In this document: piece by piece, positions 6,345 through 12,510 of the stretch
Numbering within the stretch: position 1 is the stretch's first letter
Layout of the letters: each line of letters begins with the position of its first letter
Source of the DNA: Candidatus Margulisiibacteriota bacterium
GTDB taxonomy: Bacteria; Margulisbacteria; Termititenacia; Termititenacales; Termititenacaceae
Direction: 5' to 3'
Assembly (NCBI GenBank): GCA_031279615.1
Contig: JAITIE010000066.1
Location: forward strand, 1-13,211
DNA length: 13,211 nt
Notes under the pieces: model-generated
Seen by the model: only the letters and a program-made list of their open reading frames with translations
Databases searched by the model: none
Told to the model about the DNA's origin: nothing
Program-made: the position numbers and the translations under genes

Positions 6345-7175
6345 TTATTTCTTTTTCCGGCGAATGATCAGCTTCGTCGAAGGTTTTTTCAGTTTGCGGG
6401 TCTTTTTACCCAGAGCCGGTTTGCCCCACGGGGTCATTGGCCCGGGGTGGCCGACCGGAGCGCGGCCTTCGCCGCCGCCGTGCGGGTGCTCCACCGGATT
6501 CATCACTGAACCGCGGACTTCCGGACGCAGGCCTTTCCAGCGCGCGCGTCCGGCCTTGCCCAGCTTGATATTGAAATGATCCTCATTGGACACCACACCG
6601 ATAGTCGCGCGACATTCCTGCCGCACCAGCCGCAGCTCCGAAGACGGCAGACGCAACACCGCGTAATCGCCTTCTTTGGCCATCAACTGAATCGAGACAC
6701 CGGCGGAACGCGCCAGCTGAGCGCCTTTGCCCGCGGTCAGCTCCACATTGTGCACGACCGTGCCAACCGGTATGGCTCCCAGCGGCAAAGCATTGCCCGG
6801 ATGAATATCCGCGTCCTGACCGGACAGCACAGCGTCGTTCACTTTCAAACCGCGCGGCGCCAAAATGTATCTTTTCTCACCATCGGCATAACTCAAAAGC
6901 GCGATATGCGCGGTGCGATTGGGGTCGTATTCTATAGAAACAACTTTGGCGGGAATGTTGTCTTTTTCGCGTTTGAAATCGATCCGGCGGAAAAAGTTTT
7001 TGCCGCCGCCGCCTTTGTGCCGGCAGGTAATTTTGCCCTGATTATTGCGGCCAGAAGTTTTCTTGGCGACAGTCAGCAGACTTTTCTCCGGCTTGTCAGT
7101 CGTGAGCTCCGCAAAATCATACAGAATAGTGTTTCTGCTGGCATTGCAAATCGGTTTTATTCTCCTAACACCCAT
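6345..7175 (-). CDS. rplB: 50S ribosomal protein L2
   Basis: L2 is one of the most conserved large-subunit proteins. It is required for subunit association and supports the peptidyl transferase centre. The 276-residue product has normal length (about 273-280). Diagnostic stretches are [18 protein letters not shown] (42-59), [38 protein letters not shown], and the near-invariant region [20 protein letters not shown] (about 224-243), which contains the functionally important histidine in the HPHGGGEG motif. The C-terminus is strongly basic ([20 protein letters not shown]). The ATG at 7175 follows GGGAG with a six-base spacing, in the gap of 12 bases after rplW. Confidence 0.99.
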   Translation of the reverse strand: MGVRRIKPICNASRNTILYDFAELTTDKPEKSLLTVAKKTSGRNNQGKITCRHKGGGGKNFFRRIDFKREKDNIPAKVVSIEYDPNRTAHIALLSYADGEKRYILAPRGLKVNDAVLSGQDADIHPGNALPLGAIPVGTVVHNVELTAGKGAQLARSAGVSIQLMAKEGDYAVLRLPSSELRLVRQECRATIGVVSNEDHFNIKLGKAGRARWKGLRPEVRGSVMNPVEHPHGGGEGRAPVGHPGPMTPWGKPALGKKTRKLKKPSTKLIIRRKKK

Positions 7176-7187
7176 CCTGCGCTCCCG

Positions 7188-7469
7188 TTAACCTAACAAC
7201 GCGTCAATTTTCTGACCAGCCTTGAGATACACGACTGCTTTTTTGCGGTCGGATTCCTGCCCGGCAATGCGTCCGTAATGACGTTTTTTGCCGGAAACAT
7301 TCTGCGTGTTTACCTTGGCCACTTTGACACCGTAAATTTTTTCCACCGCGCTGCGCACAGCGACTTTGGTCGCGCCGCGGTCTACAATAAATGTATAAAC
7401 ATTTTTGCCCAGCTCCACATTGCTTTTTTCCGTTACCACCGGCTTGACCAGCGTTTCGTAAACACTCAT
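7188..7469 (-). CDS. rplW: 50S ribosomal protein L23
   Basis: L23 lies at the tunnel exit and is the main docking site for trigger factor and SRP. The 93-residue product has the expected layout: VKPVVTEKSNVELGKNVYTF (8-27), a central KVAVRSAVEKIYGVKVAKVNT segment (about 35-55), GKKRHYGRIAGQESDRKKAVVYL, and the terminal IDALLG. It overlaps the end of rplD by four bases (ATGA), and the Shine-Dalgarno candidate GGAGG lies inside the last codons of rplD. Coupled translation of L4 and L23 is therefore likely. Length is typical for bacteria. Confidence 0.98.
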   Translation of the reverse strand: MSVYETLVKPVVTEKSNVELGKNVYTFIVDRGATKVAVRSAVEKIYGVKVAKVNTQNVSGKKRHYGRIAGQESDRKKAVVYLKAGQKIDALLG

Positions 7470-8086
7470 CCTAACGTTTCCTCCAGTTTGCGCACCGCCG
7501 CCTCAGTCACAAAAAATTTGTCATACTTCAACAAAGCGTAAACCGAAATATTTTTGACATTTTCAGTTTTAATCGTCGGAATATTCCGGCCGGCTTTGGC
7601 CGCGTTTTCCGTCAGCACCTCATCAACAAACAAAGCTTTGTCCGCCACTTTGAAACTGCGCAAAACCGCGCTCATTTCTTTGGTCTTGGGCTGTGCGATA
7701 TCCAGATTTTTCAAAACGATCATGTTGTCCTTTTTGTCCGTCAGCGCCGAGCGCAGCGCCGCTTTTTTCATGCTCTTGTTCAAAAAGAAAGCATAATCGC
7801 GCGGCTTCGGCCCCATAGAAACGCCGCCGCCCGGGATCAACGGAGAACGGCTGGAGCCGCGCCTGGCGTTGCCAGTGCCTTTCTGCGCAAACGGTTTCCG
7901 ACCGCCGCCGCGCACCTCGGACTTGGTCAAAGTGCTGTGCGTGCCGGAACGCGCCGCCGCCAGATAACTCAACACGGCCTGATGCAGTAAACCTCTATTC
8001 ACTTTCACGCCAAAAACTTTTTCATTCAGCGTCAACGAACCAACAGCCTGGCCGCCCAGATCAAAAACTTTTACTTCTGACGTCAT
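7466..8086 (-). CDS. rplD: 50S ribosomal protein L4
   Basis: L4 binds 23S rRNA domain I. Its extended loop reaches into the peptide tunnel opposite L22. In E. coli L4 also represses the S10 operon. The 206-residue product has the conserved loop region EVRGGGRKPFAQKGTGNARR (about 57-76) followed by GSSRSPLIPGGGVSMGPKPRDY. A later segment, AALRSALTDKKDNMIVLKNL, and the C-terminal AVRKLEETLG are also in keeping with L4. The ATG at 8086 has AGAGG eight bases upstream. Because rpsJ follows fusA after only 12 bases, no separate S10 leader of the E. coli type exists here for L4 to act on. Confidence 0.98.
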   Translation of the reverse strand: MTSEVKVFDLGGQAVGSLTLNEKVFGVKVNRGLLHQAVLSYLAAARSGTHSTLTKSEVRGGGRKPFAQKGTGNARRGSSRSPLIPGGGVSMGPKPRDYAFFLNKSMKKAALRSALTDKKDNMIVLKNLDIAQPKTKEMSAVLRSFKVADKALFVDEVLTENAAKAGRNIPTIKTENVKNISVYALLKYDKFFVTEAAVRKLEETLG

Positions 8087-8098
8087 TGCCCAAACCTC

Positions 8099-8752
8099 TT
8101 ATTTAACAGCTATTTTTCCAGCGTCGTATTCGGCATGGCGGTTGCTTACAACAACCAACCCGTTTTTCGGGCCCGGTATAGCGCCGCTGACAAGAATAAC
8201 ATTTTTGTCGCTCAAGACCTCTACGACCTTGAGGCCGCGGATTGTAACACGGGCATTGCCCATCTGTCCAGGCATTTTGGCGCCACAGGGAATACGTCCG
8301 CCGCGGTCCATGAAACGCTGTGAGCCGGTGATGCGGTTGTTTTTAGAGCCGTGACTGCGCGGACCGATCGTGAAACCGTGCCGCTTGATCGCGCCTTGAA
8401 AACCCTTGCCGATGCTGGAGCCGGTCACGGAAATTTTTTCACCAGCCGCAAAAATATCGCAGTTTAAAACACTGCCCGCCGGAATATCCAGCGTCTCCGG
8501 CACGCGCACTTCGCGGATATATTTTTTGGCTTTTTCCAAACCGATCTTTTTGGCGGCGCCTAAGTCAGCCTTGCCGGATTTTTTCAAATCGAGAAAACCC
8601 AGCTTCAGCGCCGCATAGCCGTCTTTTTCCGTTTTTTTCTTGGCCTGCAAAACCACGCACGGGCCGCACTCCACCGCGGTGACCGCCTGCGCGCGTCCGT
8701 CATCGGTGAAAATCTGCGTCATGCCGATCTTTCTGCCCAGTAAGCTTTTCAT
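8099..8752 (-). CDS. rplC: 50S ribosomal protein L3
   Basis: L3 is an early assembly protein whose extended loop reaches the peptidyl transferase centre. From the ATG at 8752 the product has 217 residues, beginning MKSLLGRKIGMTQIFTDDGR, a canonical L3 start. Family motifs include GKGFQGAIKRHGF (about 115-127), GPRSHGSKN (130-138) and AKMPGQMGNARVTIRGLKVV (158-177). The loop at 143-154 (GSQRFMDRGGRI) differs from the GSIG...PG(K/R)VF pattern of familiar L3 proteins while keeping its length; see findings. A TTG at 8758 is in frame but lies one base from the GAGAGG site, so the ATG, seven bases from it, is preferred. Confidence 0.97.
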   Translation of the reverse strand: MKSLLGRKIGMTQIFTDDGRAQAVTAVECGPCVVLQAKKKTEKDGYAALKLGFLDLKKSGKADLGAAKKIGLEKAKKYIREVRVPETLDIPAGSVLNCDIFAAGEKISVTGSSIGKGFQGAIKRHGFTIGPRSHGSKNNRITGSQRFMDRGGRIPCGAKMPGQMGNARVTIRGLKVVEVLSDKNVILVSGAIPGPKNGLVVVSNRHAEYDAGKIAVK

Positions 8753-8759
8753 GTCCAAT

Positions 8760-8765
8760 CCTCTC
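8760..8765 (-). promoter_or_regulatory. Ribosome binding site selecting the rplC ATG
   Basis: GAGAGG is seven bases from the ATG at 8752 but only one base from the in-frame TTG at 8758, so the ATG is the start of L3. Confidence 0.85.
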
Positions 8766-9101
8766 TTAACTCTTGATCTCGATATCCACGCCGGCTGGCA
8801 AATCCAGCTTGGTCAGCGCGTCAATCGTGGTGGCCGGCGGGTCGATAATATCGATCAGCCGTTTGTGCACGCGCAAATCAAAATGCTCGCCGGAATTTTT
8901 ATTGGCGTGCGGCGATTTCAAAACAGTCCAGCGCTTGATGTCCGTCGGCAACGGTATCGGTCCCAGCACTTTGGCGCCGGAACGCTGTGCGGTGTGCACG
9001 ATCCGGCCAGAAGACTGATCCAGCAAAGCGTGGTCAAAAGACCGCAGTTTGATCCGCACCGTGTGATTGGAAGTTGTTTTAGTTTTTGCTTTGACTGCCA
9101 C
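8766..9101 (-). CDS. rpsJ: 30S ribosomal protein S10 (NusE), GTG start
   Basis: S10 is part of the small-subunit head. As NusE it also joins the NusB/NusG antitermination machinery that couples transcription and translation. The 111-residue product has [20 protein letters not shown] (15-34), [20 protein letters not shown] (43-62), [20 protein letters not shown] (63-82) and the C-terminal [13 protein letters not shown], all typical. The start is a GTG at 9101 with GAGAGG six bases upstream; no ATG is available nearby. This start gives an N-terminal extension of about 10 residues ([12 protein letters not shown]) relative to common S10 proteins of about 102 residues. It follows fusA directly, where most bacteria have tuf. 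Confidence 0.97.
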   Translation of the reverse strand: MAVKAKTKTTSNHTVRIKLRSFDHALLDQSSGRIVHTAQRSGAKVLGPIPLPTDIKRWTVLKSPHANKNSGEHFDLRVHKRLIDIIDPPATTIDALTKLDLPAGVDIEIKS

Positions 9102-9107
9102 GGTATA

Positions 9108-9113
9108 CCTCTC
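9108..9113 (-). promoter_or_regulatory. Ribosome binding site fixing the rpsJ GTG start
   Basis: GAGAGG lies six bases before the GTG at 9101-9099, in the 12-base gap after the fusA stop. It supports the GTG start and the short N-terminal extension of S10. Confidence 0.85.
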
Positions 9114-11210
9114 TTAATTTCCTTTATATTTACTGACGATTGCCTCGGTGACGTTTTTCGGCGCCTCCTCGTAATCGGAAAATTCCATCGTATAAGTGCC
9201 GCGTCCCTGCGTTTTACTGCGCAGGTCTGTGGAGTAGCCAAACATTTCCGCCAGCGGAACTTTGGCCTTGATAATCTGCGAACCGCGAATGGACTCCATG
9301 CCTTCGATGCGTCCGCGGCGGCTGCTCAGATCGCCGATCACATCGCCGGAATTAATCTCCGGCACTTCCACCTCGACTTTCATGACCGGCTCCAGCAAGA
9401 CCGGATGACATTTCGGCACGCCTTCTTTGATGGCCAGATTTGCCGCCAGCTGGAAAGCGATATCTGAAGAGTCCACGTCATGGTAAGAGCCGTCGAACAA
9501 AGAAACTTTCACATCGACCAGCGGGAAACCGGCCAGCACACCGGAAGCCAGAGCGTTTTTCGCGCCCTTGTCCACCGGAGTGATGAATTCGCGCGGCACA
9601 ACGCCGCCGACAATTTCATTGACAAACTCGTAGCCTTTGCCTTTTTCATTGGGCTCGATGCGCAGCCAGACATGGCCGTACTGGCCGTGGCCGCCGGATT
9701 GCTTGATATGCTTGCCTTCCTGCTCGACCGACTTGCGGATCGTCTCGCGGTAAGCCACCTGCGGTTTGCCGACATTGGCCTCAACTTTGAATTCACGCAC
9801 CAGCCGGTCAACGATAATCTCCAAATGCAGCTCGCCCATACCGGAAATAATCGTCTGCTGGGTCTGCTCATCGGTGCGCACCTTGAAAGTCGGGTCTTCC
9901 TCGGCCAGTTTTTTGAGCGCCTCGCCCATTTTTTCCTGATCGGCTTTGGTTTTCGGCTCGATCGCCACGTCAATAACCGTTTCCGGAAAAGTCATCGCTT
10001 CCAGCACGATGTTGTTGCCATCCGCGGCAATAGTGTTGCCAGTCGTCGTGTCTTTCAAACCGATCACGCCGCAAATATCGCCGGCGTGCACTTCGTCGAT
10101 CTCCTCGCGTTTATTGGAATGCATCAGCACCAGACGGCCGACGCGTTCTTTGGAGCCTTTGGTCGTATTCACCACATAAGAGCCGGACTGCAAAGCGCCG
10201 GAATAAATGCGCACGTAAGTCAGCCGCCCGACAAAAGGGTCCGTCGCCACCTTGAAAGCCAGGCCGACAAATTTTTCAGCGTCGCCGACCTTGACTGTTA
10301 TTTCCTCGCCGGTGTCCGCATCGGTGCCGAAAACCGGCTTTTCCAGCGGGGTAGGCAGATAATCGCAGACCGCGTCCAGCAGCGGCTGAATCGAAGTATT
10401 TTTAAAAGCCGAACCGCAGGTCATCAGGACAAAATCCGTCTTGATCACGCCGGCGCGCAAGCCTTTCTTGATCTCCGCGGGGGTCAGGCTGGATGGATCG
10501 GCCATGTATTTTTCCAGCAAAGCCTCGTCCTGCTCGGCGGCGGCTTCGATCAGTTTTTCACGGTAGGCCGGGATTTTGTCTTTTAATTCTTCCGGCACTT
10601 CGTCCGAGTATTCCAGCTCCGTGCCTTTCTCGCCTTTGTTGTAAATCGCCCGCATGTTGACCAGATCAAAAACGCCCCGAAAATTATCCTCCGCGCCGAT
10701 CGGCAGCTGGATCGGTATCGGCCGGCCATTTAGTTTGTCCACGATCTGTTCTTCCACGCGGTAAAAATTGGCGCCGACGCGGTCCATCTTATTGACGAAA
10801 ACAATACGCGGCACTTTGTACCTGGTGGCTTGACGCCAGACCGTCTCTGACTGCGGCTGCACCGCGCCCACCGCGCAGAACACCGCAACCACGCCGTCCA
10901 GCACGCGCAAAGAACGCTCCACTTCCACGGTGAAGTCCACGTGGCCGGGCGTGTCAATCAAATTGACGCGGTGTTTAATATTGTCTTTATTCCAAAAGCA
11001 GGTGGTCGCCGCGGAAGTGATCGTGATGCCGCGCTCCTGCTCCTGCACCATCCAGTCCATGATCGCCGCGCCGTCATGCACCTCGCCGATCTTGTGCGAC
11101 ACGCCGGTATAAAACAAGATGCGCTCGGAAAGCGTGGTCTTGCCCGCGTCGATATGCGCGGCAATGCCGATATTTCGCGTGTCTTTTAACTCTACCTGTC
11201 TAGCGCCCAA
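9114..11210 (-). CDS. fusA: Elongation factor G, TTG start
   Basis: EF-G is the GTPase that drives translocation and, with RRF, ribosome recycling. The 698-residue product has normal length and all five domains. The GTPase motifs are AHIDAGKT (18-25), switch [12 protein letters not shown] (60-70), DTPGHVDF (86-93), NKMDR (140-144) and GSAFKN (266-271). Domain III has [10 protein letters not shown] (456-465). Domain IV has [14 protein letters not shown] (507-520) and the tip segment [11 protein letters not shown] (576-586). Domain V has [10 protein letters not shown] and a RRGRIEGM loop. The start codon is TTG at 11210, with AAAGGAG seven bases upstream. The next in-frame ATG lies about 50 codons in, beyond the P-loop, so TTG must be used. 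It is the str-operon EF-G, although tuf does not follow. Confidence 0.99.
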   Translation of the reverse strand: MGARQVELKDTRNIGIAAHIDAGKTTLSERILFYTGVSHKIGEVHDGAAIMDWMVQEQERGITITSAATTCFWNKDNIKHRVNLIDTPGHVDFTVEVERSLRVLDGVVAVFCAVGAVQPQSETVWRQATRYKVPRIVFVNKMDRVGANFYRVEEQIVDKLNGRPIPIQLPIGAEDNFRGVFDLVNMRAIYNKGEKGTELEYSDEVPEELKDKIPAYREKLIEAAAEQDEALLEKYMADPSSLTPAEIKKGLRAGVIKTDFVLMTCGSAFKNTSIQPLLDAVCDYLPTPLEKPVFGTDADTGEEITVKVGDAEKFVGLAFKVATDPFVGRLTYVRIYSGALQSGSYVVNTTKGSKERVGRLVLMHSNKREEIDEVHAGDICGVIGLKDTTTGNTIAADGNNIVLEAMTFPETVIDVAIEPKTKADQEKMGEALKKLAEEDPTFKVRTDEQTQQTIISGMGELHLEIIVDRLVREFKVEANVGKPQVAYRETIRKSVEQEGKHIKQSGGHGQYGHVWLRIEPNEKGKGYEFVNEIVGGVVPREFITPVDKGAKNALASGVLAGFPLVDVKVSLFDGSYHDVDSSDIAFQLAANLAIKEGVPKCHPVLLEPVMKVEVEVPEINSGDVIGDLSSRRGRIEGMESIRGSQIIKAKVPLAEMFGYSTDLRSKTQGRGTYTMEFSDYEEAPKNVTEAIVSKYKGN

Positions 11211-11217
11211 TTTCCTG

Positions 11218-11224
11218 CTCCTTT
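11218..11224 (-). promoter_or_regulatory. Ribosome binding site fixing the fusA TTG start
   Basis: AAAGGAG lies seven bases before the TTG at 11210-11208. This ideal spacing, and the absence of any ATG before the P-loop, shows that EF-G starts with TTG. Confidence 0.9.
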
Positions 11225-11246
11225 ATCTCAAAGACCAAACACAAGT

Positions 11247-11717
11247 CTAATATCTAAAATGCGCAAAAGCTTTATTGGCTTCGGCCATTTTGTGCGTGTC
11301 GTCTTTTTTCTTGATCGCCGCGCCCGTGTTGTTGAACGCGTCCAGCATTTCCGCGGCGGCGCGTTCGACCATATTTTTACCTTTGCGCGCGCGCGCGGCT
11401 GTGATAAACCAGCGGATGGCCAGCGACTGCGCCCGCTCCGGACGGACTTCCACCGGCACCTGATAGTTGGCGCCGCCGACGCGGCGGGATTTTACTTCCA
11501 TGACCGGCTTGAGGTTATTGACCGCTTCATTGAAAACCTCGATGCCGGATTTTTTAGTTTTCTCGCCCAGCAAATCGATCATGCCGTACACGATGCTCTC
11601 CGCTTTGGAACGCAGGCCTTTCAGCATGATTTTGCTAATCGTCTCGGACACCAAATAACTATTGTAAACAGGATCGGGATTTTTAACTCTTTTGACCGCT
11701 CGATTTCTTCTCGACAT
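11247..11717 (-). CDS. rpsG: 30S ribosomal protein S7
   Basis: S7 initiates assembly of the 16S rRNA 3' domain and lies near the E site. In E. coli it represses the str operon by binding the rpsL-rpsG intergenic mRNA. The 156-residue product has the standard length and motifs: MSRRNRAVKRVKNPDPVY at the start, NNLKPVMEVKSRRVGGANYQ (about 67-86), VPVEVRPERAQSLAIRWF and the ending MAEANKAFAHFRY. The ATG at 11717 follows AAGGAGAGG. Only 11 bases separate it from rpsL, so the long intergenic S7-binding structure of E. coli is absent here; any S7 feedback would need another site. Confidence 0.99.
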   Translation of the reverse strand: MSRRNRAVKRVKNPDPVYNSYLVSETISKIMLKGLRSKAESIVYGMIDLLGEKTKKSGIEVFNEAVNNLKPVMEVKSRRVGGANYQVPVEVRPERAQSLAIRWFITAARARKGKNMVERAAAEMLDAFNNTGAAIKKKDDTHKMAEANKAFAHFRY

Positions 11718-11728
11718 CTATCCTCTCC

Positions 11729-12112
11729 TTATTTCTTCTCGGGCTTTGGCCGTTTGGCGCCGTACTTGGAGCGTCCCTGCCGGCGTTTCTCCACGCCGAG
11801 CGTGTCCAGCGCGCCGCGCAAAATATGGTAACGCACACCGGGCAGATCTTTCACGCGTCCGCCGCGAATCATCACGATCGAGTGTTCCTGCAGATTGTGC
11901 CCCTCGCCCGGAATATAGGCGGTGACTTCTTCTTTATTGGACAGCACCACGCGCGCGACTTTGCGCAGAGCGGAATTTGGTTTCTTGGGAGTAGTCGTGT
12001 AAACTTTCATGCAGACGCCGCGTTTCTGAGCGCAGGACGCCATGGCGGGAGATTTAGTCTTGCTGACATTTTTTCTCCGGCCTTTTTTGATCAATTGATT
12101 TATCGTTGCCAT
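11729..12112 (-). CDS. rpsL: 30S ribosomal protein S12
   Basis: S12 is the protein of the decoding centre and sets translational accuracy. The 127-residue product carries [18 protein letters not shown], the C27/C34 pair in [26 protein letters not shown] (38-55) and [20 protein letters not shown] (69-88) followed by DLPGVRYH. The lysines equivalent to E. coli K42/K43 and K87 are present (K43, K44 and K88, counting Met), so classical streptomycin-resistance substitutions are not seen. The aspartate that is usually methylthiolated follows K88 (D89). It is the first gene of the array. The ATG at 12112 has AAGGAG nine bases upstream, in a leader of roughly 67 bases from the predicted transcription start. 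Confidence 0.99.
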   Translation of the reverse strand: MATINQLIKKGRRKNVSKTKSPAMASCAQKRGVCMKVYTTTPKKPNSALRKVARVVLSNKEEVTAYIPGEGHNLQEHSIVMIRGGRVKDLPGVRYHILRGALDTLGVEKRRQGRSKYGAKRPKPEKK

Positions 12113-12151
12113 TTAAAATTTCTCCTTGACCAACAATTAAGCGCATAACTT

Positions 12152-12180
12152 CCCTTTCCCGCAGTTTAACGGCAAAAGGG
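12152..12180 (-). promoter_or_regulatory. Hairpin at the 5' end of the rpsL leader RNA
   Basis: From the predicted transcription start the leader reads CCCTTT, then an inner CCG, a loop of eight bases, CGG, and AAAGGG. Outer arms are 12175-12180 and 12152-12157, and inner arms 12070-style CCG/CGG pair at 12070+100 = 12170-12172 and 12159-12161. It could protect the 5' end of a long-lived mRNA or serve as a feedback site. It lacks a U-run, so it is not an intrinsic terminator. No known ribosomal-protein leader motif is recognised. Confidence 0.5.
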
Positions 12181-12185
12181 CGGTT

Positions 12186-12214
12186 ATTATAAGCAAGGGG
12201 CAGGAAATTGTCAA
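12186..12214 (-). promoter_or_regulatory. Perfect sigma70-type promoter for the str-S10-spc array
   Basis: On the minus strand the -35 hexamer TTGACA (12214-12209) is followed by a 17-base spacer and the -10 hexamer TATAAT (12191-12186). Both match the consensus exactly at the optimal spacing. Transcription would start near 12179, leaving a leader of about 67 bases before rpsL. This is the only strong promoter I see for the 22 complete genes and partial rplO downstream. Such strength fits a translation operon. Confidence 0.92.
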
Positions 12215-12380
12215 CGCGAAAATCAGCAACTCCAATTTTCTAGTTTGCCGAATATCCTTTACTACTGTATATGCCGTGCGCTCAAGTTTACCCAAATACG
12301 GCGCAGTGTCCTGCGTTTGTTCAAATACTTTTGTTTGTTGAATATTTTTGACATAACTTATTAATTATATAACATTCATG
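12215..12380. other. AT-rich intergenic stretch upstream of the rpsL promoter
   Basis: This non-coding stretch carries no recognisable gene. It contains a weak inverted repeat (GCCGT at 12273-12277 and ACGGC at 12298-12302). A plus-strand promoter-like sequence is also present: TTGACA at 12348-12353, with weak -10 candidates such as TATAAC or TAACAT 14-16 bases later. No gene on the plus strand follows. Confidence 0.5.
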
Positions 12381-12455
12381 GCCTCCCCTGAATTCAGGGG
12401 AGGCTGGCTGACGCGTAAGCGGCAGACTGGTAGGGTGTTTCGCCGCAGGCGAAAC
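12381..12455. repeat. Block of three consecutive inverted repeats
   Basis: Three hairpins follow one another. The first is a perfect 24-base palindrome (12381-12404, GCCTCCCCTGAA and its complement). The second has seven-base arms with one mismatch around GTAA (12408-12414 and 12419-12425); as RNA on the plus strand the loop would be a GNRA-type GUAA tetraloop. The third has perfect eight-base arms GTTTCGCC/GGCGAAAC around a three-base loop (12437-12444 and 12448-12455). No U-run follows on either strand, so these are not typical intrinsic terminators. The arrangement recalls dispersed, multi-hairpin intergenic repeats seen in many bacterial genomes, but I cannot name a family. Confidence 0.7.
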
Positions 12456-12465
12456 GTTAATAAAC

Positions 12466-12509
12466 AGACAAAATTCCGCGCGGGCAAATGACACAAAATT
12501 GCCTTGTCT
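12466..12509 (-). other. Inverted repeat just after the hypothetical gene
   Basis: Directly after the TGA of the hypothetical gene, minus-strand RNA could pair AGACAAGGCAA with TTGCC and, further on, TTGTCT (outer arms 12504-12509 and 12466-12471; inner arms 12499-12503 and 12483-12487), leaving an 11-base bulge on one side. It might be a weak 3' end structure. No U-run is present, so a terminator call is not justified. Confidence 0.3.
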
Positions 12510-12510
12510 A

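Noticed and set aside
9480..10586. A 368-codon plus-strand open frame.
   Set aside because: It is the antisense shadow of fusA, whose product is complete and fully conserved on the other strand.
11718..11728. An S7-binding feedback structure between rpsL and rpsG, as in E. coli.
   Set aside because: The gap is only 11 bases and holds the rpsG ribosome binding site, so the E. coli-type element cannot fit.
12381..12404. The 24-base palindrome as a bidirectional intrinsic terminator.
   Set aside because: No T-run follows the stem on either strand.
12378..12491. A 37-codon basic open frame on the plus strand.
   Set aside because: It has no ribosome binding site and is fully explained by reading through three inverted repeats; kept only as part of a low-interest finding.
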